64,000 nt of DNA from Hymenobacter puniceus (GCF_014333525.1 NZ_JACSCX010000005.1:306056-370055), one strand, 5' to 3'; numbered from the stretch's first letter, positions 1 to 8,277 are shown. Notes: a model not told the origin generated them from the sequence alone. Program-made: numbers and translations.

Positions 1-85
1 CATCCTAATTCTTGCGACTACTGAACCTAATAGTGCCTTTTATTTCCATTCTCGCAAAAGCTTCTTTGCCCCTGATATAGCGCAC

Positions 86-120
86 AAAAAATCCCCGCTC
101 TTTACTGAGCGAGGATTTTT
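86..120. terminator. Bidirectional hairpin terminator
   Basis: A 13-bp stem with one mismatch (AAAATCCCCGCTC against GAGCGAGGATTTT) and a TTTACT loop has an A-run on its left and a T-run on its right. It can end transcription in either direction. It lies 27 nt past the stop of the minus-strand gene at 147-563. Confidence 0.8.
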
Positions 121-146
121 CAAGATAAGCAGCAGCTACGTGTCCG

Positions 147-563
147 CTAGTCTTCAACCGGTTTGGCGGGGCCGCTGGGGGCCTCTTCGCCAAACTTCTG
201 CTCCTGCGTGCGCAGCTGATGATCAAGCTCTACACTGCCCTCGGCCTCGAAGCCCGGGCCCTGGGCCTGCTCGCCAGCATTGTGGTGGTCGCTGCCACCC
301 TGGGGCTCGGTTTCGCTTCCCCCGATGTGCAGATTCTCCAGCTGGTTTTTCTGGTCGTTGCGCTGCGTGTAGCCATTGGCACCGGTGTTGCGGGCTGCCG
401 AGGGGTCACTGGCTTCTTTGCCGTTGCTCATCAACGACTTAAAGTCTTTCTCCTTTTCCAGCTGCTCGTTGTGGACTGTGGCGTTGTTATCGGTGATGTC
501 CTTATTTTCCTGGTCGTTCTTGTTGACATCGTCGCCGCTGCCAAACAGACTATCTAGTGCCAT
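147..563 (-). CDS. Hydrophilic low-complexity hypothetical protein
   Basis: This 138-residue protein is very rich in N, D, Q, E and G, with no membrane segment, signal peptide or cysteine, so it is probably a disordered cytoplasmic protein. I recognise no domain. Composition resembles small stress or desiccation-associated hydrophilic proteins, but that is only an analogy. The ATG start gives a sensible N-terminus (MALDSLFGSGDD), and a terminator follows the stop. The gene stands alone: the next gene on the right is divergent. The coding call rests on a clean ATG-to-terminator unit and a composition unlike the shadow frames around it. Confidence 0.6.
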   Translation of the reverse strand: MALDSLFGSGDDVNKNDQENKDITDNNATVHNEQLEKEKDFKSLMSNGKEASDPSAARNTGANGYTQRNDQKNQLENLHIGGSETEPQGGSDHHNAGEQAQGPGFEAEGSVELDHQLRTQEQKFGEEAPSGPAKPVED

Positions 564-846
564 GTCGGGGAATTGTAGAAGGTGAGAAATCGTAATCAGT
601 AGGTACGCGCCCTATCCTGCGAGGTTGTGCATTTCAGGAAGTGTCAGGCAAAGCATTTCCGATGCACACGTACGCAGCCAGTGCGGGGTAGTGGCCCCGC
701 TGGACTGCCGCGCTCTGGCTCTTTCCCCAAACCGCCGTCTGCGCCCAGCCCGTATAGCGTATTGCCTGGCCGGGCTATACCGGCAGGGTTTGTCTGACAT
801 TGACGATGTTTGTGGCCCGGCTCTCCTTTCTTTTTTTCTTCCCGTT
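564..846. other. Divergent intergenic region
   Basis: This region separates the minus-strand hypothetical gene from the plus-strand oxidoreductase. The oxidoreductase frame stays open upstream to 625, but the extension is Cys/Arg-rich and precedes the first nucleotide-binding motif, so I treat it as non-coding. I found no convincing promoter match, RNA gene or repeat. A weak hairpin pairs TATAGC near 752 with GCTATA near 775. Confidence 0.5.
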
Positions 847-2145
847 ATGCACCTCGTTATCATCGGCAACGGTATTACGGGCGTCAGTTGCGCCCTGGCC
901 GTGCGGCGGCTTTCCCCCGAAGCCCGCATCACGCTAGTGTCCGATGAAACGCCGCACCATTTCTCCCGCACGGCCCTCATGTACGTGTACATGGGCCACC
1001 TGCGCCCCCAGGACATCAAGCCTTATGAGGATTGGTTTTGGCTGGAAAACCGCCTGGAGCTGGTGTACGCCGCCGCCACCACACTAGCCGCCGACCAGAA
1101 AACCGTGCACCTGAGCAACGGCCAGCTTCTCACTTATGACAAGCTGCTGCTGGCTACGGGTTCGGTGAGCCGACGGGCGGGCTGGCCCGGCCAGCACCTG
1201 CCGGGCGTGCAGGGCCTCTACTCCCTGCCCGATCTGGAGCAGATGCACCGCGACACGCACGGCGTGCGCCAGGCCGTGGTGGTGGGCGGCGGCCTGATCG
1301 GGATTGAGTTGGCCGAGATGCTGCACTCACGCGGCATTGCCGTGACCATGCTCGTGCGCGACACTCATTATTGGGGCTCGGTTTTGCCGCCCGAAGAAGC
1401 TGCCCTAATCAACCAACAGCTGCGCGAACACCACATTACGGTACACTACGGCACCGAGCTAACCGAAATCGTGCCTGATGCTGCCGGCCGGGTGCGTGCC
1501 GTGCGCACCACCCAGGGCCATGAGCTGCCCTGCCAATGGGTGGGCTTGGCAACCGGCGTAACCCCCAACCTGGCGCTGGCTCACACCTGCCCAAGCCTGG
1601 AAACTGACCGGGGAATTCTGGTAGACACTCACCTGCAAACCAGCCTGCCCGACGTATACGCGGCCGGCGACTGCGCCCAGCACCGCCAGCCCGCGGCCGG
1701 CGAAGTGCCCATCGAGCAGCTTTGGTACACCGGCCGCATGCAGGGCGAAACCGTGGCCTACACTATCTGCGGGCAGCCAACGCCGTATCAACGCGGACCG
1801 TGGTTTAACTCGGCTAAGTTCTTCCAGCTCGAATACCAGACCTACGGCCGCGTGCCAGCCACGCCCGAAGCCGGCGAGCAAACCTGCTACTGGCAACACC
1901 CCAACGGCCGCCACGCTCTACGCATCAACTTCCGGCTCGACCAGGGCAATGCCGTAACCGGCGTCAATGCCCTGGGCATCCGGCAGCGCCACGACGTGTG
2001 GGAAAACTGGTTGCGTGCCGGTACGCCCGTGCAGGAGGTGCTGCGCCAGCTGCGCCGCGCTAACTTCGACCCCGAATTTTTCCGCCGCCACGAACCCGCC
2101 ATGCTGCGTACGTTCAACGAGCAGCTTCTTTCAATTAAAAATTAA
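847..2145 (+). CDS. NAD(P)/FAD-dependent oxidoreductase
   Basis: This 432-residue flavoprotein has the pyridine-nucleotide-disulfide oxidoreductase fold (Pyr_redox_2). An N-terminal FAD site GNGITG follows at once after the ATG at 847, an NAD(P) site GGGLIGIE lies near residue 145, and the FAD-contacting DVYAAGDCA is near residue 275. It lacks the CxxxxC redox pair of thioredoxin or lipoamide reductases, so it resembles rubredoxin, ferredoxin or nitrite-reductase-type reductases. It probably moves electrons between NAD(P)H and an iron-sulfur partner. The polyferredoxin two genes downstream is the obvious candidate, but that pairing is inferred. The last codons (SIKN, stop) fall in an AT-rich repeat tract, so the C-terminus may have been set by that repeat. 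Confidence 0.85.
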   Translation: MHLVIIGNGITGVSCALAVRRLSPEARITLVSDETPHHFSRTALMYVYMGHLRPQDIKPYEDWFWLENRLELVYAAATTLAADQKTVHLSNGQLLTYDKLLLATGSVSRRAGWPGQHLPGVQGLYSLPDLEQMHRDTHGVRQAVVVGGGLIGIELAEMLHSRGIAVTMLVRDTHYWGSVLPPEEAALINQQLREHHITVHYGTELTEIVPDAAGRVRAVRTTQGHELPCQWVGLATGVTPNLALAHTCPSLETDRGILVDTHLQTSLPDVYAAGDCAQHRQPAAGEVPIEQLWYTGRMQGETVAYTICGQPTPYQRGPWFNSAKFFQLEYQTYGRVPATPEAGEQTCYWQHPNGRHALRINFRLDQGNAVTGVNALGIRQRHDVWENWLRAGTPVQEVLRQLRRANFDPEFFRRHEPAMLRTFNEQLLSIKN

Positions 2146-2233
2146 GAATTGAGAATTAAAAATGATTGATCAGCCTGTTAAATCAGTCCGGATTTATTCA
2201 TTTCACAGTCCATCCATTCTTAATTCATAATTC
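2146..2233. repeat. Inverted AT-rich word-repeat pair
   Basis: The left arm (2146-2165) and right arm (2214-2233) are imperfect inverted copies, 16 of 20 matching, made of variants of AATTAAG/AATTGAG. The tract begins inside the end of the upstream gene, from about 2131, and the right arm ends 9 nt before the GTG start at 2243. The same vocabulary recurs at 42417-42527. Confidence 0.65.
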
Positions 2234-2242
2234 CCTTCCTCC

Positions 2243-2470
2243 GTGGATTTCTCCAAGCTTTACCGCCCCAGCGCCCTCAATAGCTTCCAGTTCATTGCCG
2301 TTACCGGCCTGATTATGAGCGGCGGCGCGCATCTGATTCTGCACTTTTTCACGCACCACTCGCTGCCCGGCTACAACTGGCTCTACGTGTGCTGGGCGGC
2401 GCTGTACGTGGTTGGCTCGCTGCTAAACCTGTTCGGCAAGCCTGATGAGGGGCACCATCACCATCATTAG
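2243..2470 (+). CDS. Small two-helix membrane protein with natural pentahistidine tail
   Basis: This 75-residue protein starts at GTG. It has two predicted membrane helices (about 17-38 and 45-63) joined by a His-rich loop (HLILHFFTHH), and it ends in EGHHHHH. I do not recognise a family. It sits between an FAD oxidoreductase and a membrane polyferredoxin, all on the plus strand and closely spaced, so it may be an accessory or anchor subunit of that redox module. The histidines could bind metal or haem, which is inference. The His tail is encoded by the chromosome, not by a cloning tag. Gene reality is supported by hydrophobicity and context rather than homology. Confidence 0.7.
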   Translation: MDFSKLYRPSALNSFQFIAVTGLIMSGGAHLILHFFTHHSLPGYNWLYVCWAALYVVGSLLNLFGKPDEGHHHHH

Positions 2471-2519
2471 GCGCAGTCCGCCTTCGGCTCCTGCTTCCGC
2501 CTGTACTCCGCTGTCTGCC

Positions 2520-3899
2520 ATGAACTTCGATTCCAACCTCGCCCTGCCCCGCCCGCCGGTACCCAATACCTCGGGCACCGAAAAAACCCTGCTCACGGTG
2601 GTGGGGCTAGGGCTGCTGGCGCTGCTTACCGTGGCTTTTGATGCCGATGCCAATCGGGCGCGCCTCAGCTTCTGGGTGGGGGTGCTGCTGCTGAGCGCGG
2701 GCACGCTGGGCTGGGCCTGGCACAAGTTCGGGCGGCAGCCGGCCGGCGTGCTTCAGGACAACCTCTGGCTGCGCGCCAGCAGCAGCCGCGGCGCCGTGGC
2801 CTGGCTGACGGCCGTGGTGCTGACTGGGTTCTACGTAGTGCTATACTGGTTCAGCAACGACGACGGGCAGGGCAATTTCGGGCCGCTCAACCAGCTCATC
2901 CACGCCCTCGACCCGTTCAGCCAGTGGCTGCGCCATAAGCCCTCTGACCAGTGGTTTCTGTACGGCACCTTCTACACGCTGGCGGTGCTGCTGATGGGCG
3001 GCCGGGCACTCTGGAAGTACCGCCACTCGCCGTATCAGCGCATTCGTACGGCGTCGGTAATGTTCTTCCAGTTGGGGTTTGCGTTCCTGCTGCCGGGCTT
3101 GCTGCTGGCCTTCCAGCGGCCCGAGTACTACTTCTCGTACTTCTGGCCTCTCAAATACGACTACCTGTTTCCGGGCACCGTAGGCTATCTGCTCAAGGAT
3201 GGCGGCCCCGCGCTGGGCGTGTTCATGGTGTTCTGGGGCGCGGTGATGTCGTTTGTAGGCACCCCGATACTCACGTATTTCTTCGGCAAGCGCTGGTATT
3301 GCTCGTGGGTGTGCGGCTGCGGCGGGCTGGCTGAAACCGCCGGCGACCCATACCGCCACCTCTCCGACAAAAGCCGCGCCGCCTGGCGCTGGGAAGTGCG
3401 CATCATCTACACCGTGCTGGTGCTGATTGTGGTGATTACCGCGCTGCTCTGGGTAGGCGCTTCGGGTGCGGTGCCGGCCCTGCAATCCGTTACGGAGCCG
3501 CTGTCCAAGGCGTATGGCTTCGCCATCGGCTCGGTGTTTTCGGGCGTGATTGGCGTGGGTTTCTACCCGCTGATGGGCGCGCGGGTGTGGTGCCGGTTTG
3601 GGTGCCCGATGGCGGCGTACCTGGGGCTGCTGCAGAAGCACTTTTCGCGCTTCCGCATCACCACCAACGGCGCGCAGTGCATTTCCTGCGGCAACTGCTC
3701 CAACGTCTGCGAAATGGGCATCGACGTGAAGCAATACGCCCAGCGCGGCGAGCCCATCATCCGGGCTTCGTGCGTGGGCTGCGGCATGTGCTCCACGGCC
3801 TGCCCGCGGGGCGTGCTCAACCTCGAAAACGGCCCCACCGAAGGCCGCTACCAGGGCAGCCAGCTCATCCACGCCGACTCGCTGCGAATCCTGAACTAA
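2520..3899 (+). CDS. Membrane polyferredoxin (NapH/NosR/CcoG-like 4Fe-4S protein)
   Basis: This 459-residue integral membrane protein has about six membrane helices. Two cysteine motifs lie at membrane borders, WYCSWVCGCGG near residue 258 and WCRFGCP near 356. Two classical 4Fe-4S clusters follow, CISCGNCSNVCEMG near 387 and CVGCGMCSTACPRG near 417. This is the NapH/NosR/CcoG architecture, which carries electrons across or along the membrane. CcoG relatives reduce copper for cytochrome oxidase assembly, and NosR/NapH serve denitrification; the sequence does not say which applies here. The ATG at 2520 is preferred because the frame upstream overlaps the small membrane gene. A strong terminator follows, so this is the last gene of the redox module. 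Confidence 0.85.
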   Translation: MNFDSNLALPRPPVPNTSGTEKTLLTVVGLGLLALLTVAFDADANRARLSFWVGVLLLSAGTLGWAWHKFGRQPAGVLQDNLWLRASSSRGAVAWLTAVVLTGFYVVLYWFSNDDGQGNFGPLNQLIHALDPFSQWLRHKPSDQWFLYGTFYTLAVLLMGGRALWKYRHSPYQRIRTASVMFFQLGFAFLLPGLLLAFQRPEYYFSYFWPLKYDYLFPGTVGYLLKDGGPALGVFMVFWGAVMSFVGTPILTYFFGKRWYCSWVCGCGGLAETAGDPYRHLSDKSRAAWRWEVRIIYTVLVLIVVITALLWVGASGAVPALQSVTEPLSKAYGFAIGSVFSGVIGVGFYPLMGARVWCRFGCPMAAYLGLLQKHFSRFRITTNGAQCISCGNCSNVCEMGIDVKQYAQRGEPIIRASCVGCGMCSTACPRGVLNLENGPTEGRYQGSQLIHADSLRILN

Positions 3900-3925
3900 G
3901 CCAACAATCGATTGCCATAACAGAA

Positions 3926-3965
3926 GACGGCGGCACTTCCCAGTAGGAAAGTGCCGCCGTTTTTC
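3926..3965 (+). terminator. Rho-independent terminator of the redox module
   Basis: The stem ACGGCGGCACTT pairs with AAGTGCCGCCGT across a CCCAGTAGGA loop and is followed by TTTTT. It lies 27 nt past the polyferredoxin stop and before a convergent gene. Confidence 0.9.
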
Positions 3966-4007
3966 TGTGCTTGTTGGCCTGAGTCTGCGTCTGTAGACTC
4001 ACGCTCC

Positions 4008-4886
4008 CTACCGCTTGAAGTCCAGCGGGCCTTTCGGCTTCAGCCAGGCACTCAGCTCGGCGTAGGGAAACAGGTAGTCGGCCTCGGGCTGCAGGGCCTG
4101 AACAACGTGCGGGAAGCCGAAGTCGTAGTAGAGCGTGAGGCCGAAGGGCGTGAGGGCGAAGTCGTAGAAGCGCGGGTCGTTGGCTTCGAGCGTGGCGGTG
4201 CGGGTGCTGTCGTTCCAGTGCAGGCGCTGGCGCACATCGGCCAGCATTTCGGCGTCCAGCTCGGGGTAGTTGGTGGGCAAAGCGGCGAGGTGCGCCCCGA
4301 TACGGCGGTTGATGGACTGCTGCCAGCGCTGCCGCAGCGCCAGGGTATCGGCCAGCAGGTCGCGCACCTGCAGCAGGCGGCCCGTGTGCAAATCGAAGGT
4401 GGCGTGCCGGGTAACCGACGACGGATAGGCCGTCAGATACTCCGCCGTAAGGGCCACCGACAGCAGATAGTTGTCGTTGTAGAGCACCTCGTAGCTGGTG
4501 CCTACAAACCCGCTCTGCTCGTTGGCTGCGTACTCGGCCAGCGCCTGCCGGATACCGCTGGCTGCTGTCAGGGGCTGCGGCAGCAGTTCCAGATCTTCCC
4601 CCAACGCCGCATCTACCAAATATTGGTTGATGCGGGCCGCGGCCGTTGCATCTGGCAGCTGCACCTGTGGCACTACGAAGGCGCTTTTGCCGGTGTCTCC
4701 CACACTGACAATCAGCGCCTGGGGGCTGGCCGGAACTGCAACCGGAGCCTTAGCGGACTGGGCGGCGGGCCGAGGAGAAGCAGCGCGGGCCGGGCGGGAT
4801 TGAGGGCGGGCAGCACGCTGAGCCGGCGCCGGAGTGGCCATCAGCAACAACGCTGGCAGCAGCCAACGCAGATAAGTTTGAAGCAT
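4008..4886 (-). CDS. Secreted DUF3298/RsiV-like protein
   Basis: This 292-residue protein has a signal peptide ending near APAQ (about residue 22) and an Arg/Ala/Pro-rich linker to about residue 55. The globular part resembles the DUF4163/DUF3298 pair seen in RsiV. Examples are SYEVLYNDNYLLSVALTAEY, then TFDLHTGRLLQVRDLL, then a C-terminal LTPFGLTLYYDF with PYAELSAWLKPKGPL. RsiV is a lysozyme-sensing anti-sigma factor, but no sigma gene is adjacent here, so a sensing role is not supported. ATG at 4886 is preferred to the in-frame TTG two codons upstream. It is convergent with the polyferredoxin gene. Confidence 0.7.
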   Translation of the reverse strand: MLQTYLRWLLPALLLMATPAPAQRAARPQSRPARAASPRPAAQSAKAPVAVPASPQALIVSVGDTGKSAFVVPQVQLPDATAAARINQYLVDAALGEDLELLPQPLTAASGIRQALAEYAANEQSGFVGTSYEVLYNDNYLLSVALTAEYLTAYPSSVTRHATFDLHTGRLLQVRDLLADTLALRQRWQQSINRRIGAHLAALPTNYPELDAEMLADVRQRLHWNDSTRTATLEANDPRFYDFALTPFGLTLYYDFGFPHVVQALQPEADYLFPYAELSAWLKPKGPLDFKR

Positions 4887-5019
4887 AAACAAGTAGGATT
4901 CGAGCGCAACTTACGCCTGATTCCACACATCCACCTTGCTGGCACCGCGCGACTGGCACCGCGGCAGTTCGCGCCCGTCGGTTGGCCGCGTACCGCCAGC
5001 ACTGAAAGCCGCCAACGCT

Positions 5020-6015
5020 CTACGGCTTCACAAACGCCAGCAGCGCCGCCAAAAACTGCGGCGTGGCTTCCAGATGCGGAATATGGCCTACGCCCGCCAG
5101 CGGCACCAGCTTGGCCCCTTTGATCTGGGCGGCTGTTCGGCGGCCCAGCGCCGGATACTGGCCCATGCCAGCCAGCACCTGCGGGTCTTTGATGAGGCCT
5201 TTTCCCACCACCGTACGGTCGTCCTGCCCGATAATCAGCAGCGTGGGCACCCGCAGCTGGCTAAACTCGTAGCACACCGGCTGCTGATAAATCATGTCGA
5301 AGGTGAGGGCATTAGCGCGGGCCACCTGCCCAAAATCCGGGCTTTTGGTTTGAGCGGCCAGCGGAAGCAGCCATTGGTCGTGGGCGGCGGGGTAGCCGTG
5401 CGGGTAGTAGGTGGCGTGGTACTTCCGGATGCTGGCCTCGGTGCTTTTGCGCTCGGTGGCTTCGGCTTGGTCAACGGACTGAAACGGGACACCCACGCGG
5501 TAGTCTTCCAGCCCGATGGGGTTTTCGAGCACCAGCTTTTCGGTGGTTTCGGGGTAGAGCAGCGCAAAGCGTGTGGCCAGCATGCCGCCCATGCTGTGCC
5601 CCACCACCACGGCCCGCTGCACGCCCAGCGTATCCAGCAGCTGCCGGGTGTTGCGGGCCAGCTGATGAAACGAGTAATGAATATCCGGCTTATCGGACTT
5701 GCCAAACCCCAGTTGGTCGGGTACTACTACCCGGAAGCCAGCCGCCGCCAGCGCCCGAATGGTTTCCTTCCAGTAGGCGCCGAAGAAGTTTTTGCCGTGG
5801 AGCAGCACCACCGTGTGACCGTTGGGGCGGGCCGTGGGCGCTACGTCCATGTAGGCCATGCGCAGTGGCTGGCCTTCCAGCTTCAGTGGCAGCAGGCGCA
5901 CCGCAAACGGGTAATCGTAGCCGGTGAGGGTGGCATTGAGGGTAGCGGGCACCGATTGGGTGGCCCCAACGCGGGCCAGCAGCAACAGCAGGACCAGAAA
6001 GCAGAAACGCAGCAT
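5020..6015 (-). CDS. Secreted alpha/beta hydrolase
   Basis: This is a 331-residue alpha/beta-hydrolase-fold enzyme with an N-terminal signal peptide (a leucine-rich core ending near GATQS). It shows an oxyanion-side VVLLHGKNFFG, the nucleophile elbow GHSMGG (Ser near residue 139), the acid in GQDDRTV and the histidine in GVGHIPHLE. It therefore has a complete Ser-Asp-His triad and probably hydrolyses an ester or similar small substrate in the periplasm. The exact substrate is unknown; the family also includes haloalkane dehalogenases and epoxide hydrolases. ATG at 6015 is chosen over TTG two codons upstream. It lies between two other minus-strand genes with gaps too long to prove an operon. 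Confidence 0.85.
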   Translation of the reverse strand: MLRFCFLVLLLLLARVGATQSVPATLNATLTGYDYPFAVRLLPLKLEGQPLRMAYMDVAPTARPNGHTVVLLHGKNFFGAYWKETIRALAAAGFRVVVPDQLGFGKSDKPDIHYSFHQLARNTRQLLDTLGVQRAVVVGHSMGGMLATRFALLYPETTEKLVLENPIGLEDYRVGVPFQSVDQAEATERKSTEASIRKYHATYYPHGYPAAHDQWLLPLAAQTKSPDFGQVARANALTFDMIYQQPVCYEFSQLRVPTLLIIGQDDRTVVGKGLIKDPQVLAGMGQYPALGRRTAAQIKGAKLVPLAGVGHIPHLEATPQFLAALLAFVKP

Positions 6016-6082
6016 CAGCAAAGCAAAACAGGTGAATTGCCGCTTACGCAGAACCGGCGCGGTAGTATGCCACTGCAGGCAG

Positions 6083-6643
6083 CTAGCTACCGGCCGCCGG
6101 GTTGCGCTGGCGGAGCAGCAGCTCGATGGTGCGCGTGTCCTCGTCGCTCCAGATGACGCTGCGCACGTCGTCGAGGCCGAGCACGGTGTGGCCGTCGGCC
6201 TCGCCGTACTGGGTATACACTTCCAGCAGCAGCTCTTCCTCCGTGAGCTGCACTACGTAGCCGTAGAAGTCGTGGTCGTTCTGGGTTTCGAGCAGCAGCA
6301 GCTGGCGCGCATCCAAGGCGTGCTGCAGTAGCAAGGGTACCGTCTGGTAGGTGGTGTCGAGGCCTTCGGGCGCGGCGGCCTGGCCGTAGGCTACCTCGGG
6401 GTTGTTTTCTTTGAACTCAATCAGGCGCACGTACCGGTCATCGAAATGCACCTCCGATACGGTATCGAGGCCGAGCGTGCGCACGCCCGTGAGCAGGCCC
6501 TGCCGCGTGATGGTGCGCAGCACCAGCAGCTCAGGGTTGATGCTGAGCACGTAGCCTAGAAACAGCGTGCCGCCAGTCTGCACCGACACAATGCGGCGGT
6601 TGCGCTGCGCCCGCTGCAGCATATCACTCAGTAAAGCTCCCAT
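6083..6643 (-). CDS. Hypothetical protein built from a tandem duplication
   Basis: This 186-residue soluble protein belongs to no family I recognise. It consists of two similar halves. The first runs from about residue 16 to 75 (SVQTGGTLFLGYVLSINPEL, then LGLDTVSEVHFDDRYVRLIEF). The second runs from about 112 to 178 (LLLETQNDHDFYGYVVQLTE, then LGLDDVRSVIWSDEDTRTIEL). Each half has a small beta-barrel pattern (hydrophobic strand, GYV, strand, acidic turn, strand) like Sm-like or SH3-like folds. A binding role is possible but not shown. An ATG start and a promoter-like CAAAGATA 24 nt upstream support the call. Confidence 0.7.
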   Translation of the reverse strand: MGALLSDMLQRAQRNRRIVSVQTGGTLFLGYVLSINPELLVLRTITRQGLLTGVRTLGLDTVSEVHFDDRYVRLIEFKENNPEVAYGQAAAPEGLDTTYQTVPLLLQHALDARQLLLLETQNDHDFYGYVVQLTEEELLLEVYTQYGEADGHTVLGLDDVRSVIWSDEDTRTIELLLRQRNPAAGS

Positions 6644-6666
6644 GGAATTTAATCAACTAGCAGCCG

Positions 6667-6674
6667 CAAAGATA
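6667..6674 (-). promoter_or_regulatory. Bacteroidota -7 element (TATCTTTG)
   Basis: The minus strand reads TATCTTTG, matching TAnnTTTG, 24 nt upstream of the ATG at 6643. I see no clear TTTG about 20 nt further upstream, so only the -7 half is supported. Confidence 0.45.
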
Positions 6675-6703
6675 AGCGGCCGCCCAGTGGTGCTGTTGCG
6701 CAG

Positions 6704-7441
6704 CTAGACGTTTTCCGGGGCGGTCGGCGGGCCCAGCAATGCTGCTTCCGCCAGCCGCTGGCTTAGGACATTTTGCAGCGTCAGCAGCCGTTGCTGCACG
6801 CCCAGCAAGTCAGCTTCATTTATTGAAATAGTACCGGTGCGGCTAGTGAGGTAGCGAGCCAAGGCCGAGTTTTCGTGCAGCAACTCCTGCAGCTCTGCCT
6901 GAACCTGTAGCCACTGCTGCTGCTGATTGTGGTCCAGCAACTGCTGGCGGAGCTGGATGGTGCGGCTTACGAGGCCGGCCAGCACGGTCAGCAGGGTCTC
7001 TTCGCTGGCCGTAATGGGTCGGGCTTCCCGGCCAATCACGCACAAAGAGCCAATATTATCGCCGTTGGGCATGCGCAGGGCCGCTCCGGCATAAAACCGC
7101 AGCCCCGCCGACTGAGCCGTATAGGGGTTGATTAGATTGCAGTCCTTTACCGACAAATCCTCGAATGAGAGCACCTGATCCTGGAGAACGGCAGCAGAGC
7201 ACAAGCTGTCAGGACGACTGATTCGCTCCAGACCTGGCAGGCCCGTATTGGCTTTGAAAAATACCTGCTCTTCATCCACCAGCGAAATCAGCGAGATGGG
7301 CAGATTGAAGAGCTGCGCCGCCAGCGCCACATACTCGTCGAATATGGGCTCGGGGGTGGTATTCACAATCCGGTATTGATGCAGGGTGCGCAGGCGGTGC
7401 GCATCGTGGGCCGGAATCAGGTGGTCAGGCAAAGCATCCAT
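6704..7441 (-). CDS. GAF-domain sensory protein
   Basis: This 245-residue soluble protein has one GAF domain (about residues 20-170), with the signature LPISLISLVDEEQVFFKA near residue 45 and GSLCVIGREARPITASEE near 130. A glutamine-rich coiled coil (about 170-235) follows. No kinase, cyclase or DNA-binding output domain is attached. It may act as a partner-binding sensor; this kind of single-GAF protein is often paired with a histidine kinase, but none is adjacent. ATG at 7441 is chosen because the ten upstream residues in frame are not part of the domain. A second GAF protein lies at 54075-54605. Confidence 0.75.
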   Translation of the reverse strand: MDALPDHLIPAHDAHRLRTLHQYRIVNTTPEPIFDEYVALAAQLFNLPISLISLVDEEQVFFKANTGLPGLERISRPDSLCSAAVLQDQVLSFEDLSVKDCNLINPYTAQSAGLRFYAGAALRMPNGDNIGSLCVIGREARPITASEETLLTVLAGLVSRTIQLRQQLLDHNQQQQWLQVQAELQELLHENSALARYLTSRTGTISINEADLLGVQQRLLTLQNVLSQRLAEAALLGPPTAPENV

Positions 7442-7593
7442 AGCAGCAAAAATACCAGCCGGCGGGCACAAAGGCTATTCTAATTTCACTTTGCTACGGT
7501 TTTCCTTGCCTGAGTTCTGTCCGGCAATGCAGCCCCACGCCGAGCTGGCGGCGCTAACTTACCCTGCTGCCTGCTGCTGCTGCCACCGGCCAG

Positions 7594-8055
7594 CTACGCC
7601 TGATTCAGCTCGGCCAGCACTTTTTTGGCGGTTTCCACGTGGTCGGTGGCCCGGTTCATGGAGTTGAAAATGTATCGAATAGCACCTTCCTTGTCGATAA
7701 CGAACGTGACGCGACCGGGCAGCAAACCCAGCAGCGCGCGGGGCACTTCATAGAGCTTGCGCATCTGCCCGCCGGCGTCAGCCAGCAGCGGAAAAGGCAG
7801 CCGGTGCTTCTGCGTGAACTTCTGGTGCGAGGCTTCCGAGTCGGAGCTCACGCCCACCACTTCGGCCCCCAGGTCCTGGAAATCCTGATACTGGTCGCGG
7901 AACGAGCAGGCTTCGGCGGTGCAGCCGGGCGTGTCGTCTTTGGGGTAGAAATACAGCACGATGGCGCGCTGGCCACGCTGCTCGCTCAGGCGGAACGTGT
8001 CGCCGGTGGTGGTTTTGAGAGTGAAGTCGGGAGCCTGGTCGCCTATCTGAAGCAT
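7594..8055 (-). CDS. bcp: Thioredoxin-dependent peroxiredoxin Bcp
   Basis: This 153-residue peroxiredoxin of the Bcp/PrxQ class reduces hydrogen peroxide and organic peroxides in the cytoplasm, using thioredoxin. The peroxidatic and resolving cysteines sit five residues apart in PKDDTPGCTAEACSFRD (Cys45 and Cys50), the atypical two-Cys arrangement. The length is normal. ATG at 8055 starts the protein at the usual MLQIGDQAPDF; the longer open frame upstream is rejected because it is Arg/Trp/Cys-rich and overlaps the promoter. A -7 element sits 77 nt upstream. Confidence 0.95.
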   Translation of the reverse strand: MLQIGDQAPDFTLKTTTGDTFRLSEQRGQRAIVLYFYPKDDTPGCTAEACSFRDQYQDFQDLGAEVVGVSSDSEASHQKFTQKHRLPFPLLADAGGQMRKLYEVPRALLGLLPGRVTFVIDKEGAIRYIFNSMNRATDHVETAKKVLAELNQA

Positions 8056-8131
8056 GTGCGGGGCGCAATACGCGCAAAACAAAGAGGATGAAACGCGCCA
8101 GCGCCAGCTAACAAACCGGCCACTCGGCGCA

Positions 8132-8139
8132 CAAAAGTA
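8132..8139 (-). promoter_or_regulatory. Candidate -7 element for bcp
   Basis: The minus strand reads TACTTTTG, a perfect TAnnTTTG match, 77 nt upstream of the bcp start. The -33 partner is not obvious. Confidence 0.45.
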
Positions 8140-8277
8140 ACCGGAAACCCACCACGCCGGTCGAATGTTGCGCCTGGCAGTGGCCGCAGTGGGCACCAAC
8201 CGGGTTCAAGTCTGCATCTTTGTGGCTTGTAACTTTCTCTGCCCTTCAAATGCGGGTGGCGATGCGCTACCCCTGCC

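Noticed and set aside
5..226. A 73-codon minus-strand frame at the left edge
   Set aside because: It runs through the terminator at 86-120 and overlaps the end of the better supported gene at 147-563; its composition is Arg/Ser-rich and random-looking.
625..846. Upstream extension of the FAD oxidoreductase
   Set aside because: The added residues are Cys/Arg-rich and unrelated to the family, and the FAD motif begins right after the ATG at 847.
2455..2469. Engineered His tag
   Set aside because: The pentahistidine coding stretch ends a natural membrane protein within a conserved-looking gene row, with no vector sequence around it.
2841..3872. A 343-codon minus-strand frame opposite the polyferredoxin
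   Set aside because: It is Arg/His/Ala-rich without any motif, while the plus strand encodes two exact 4Fe-4S motifs and membrane helices.
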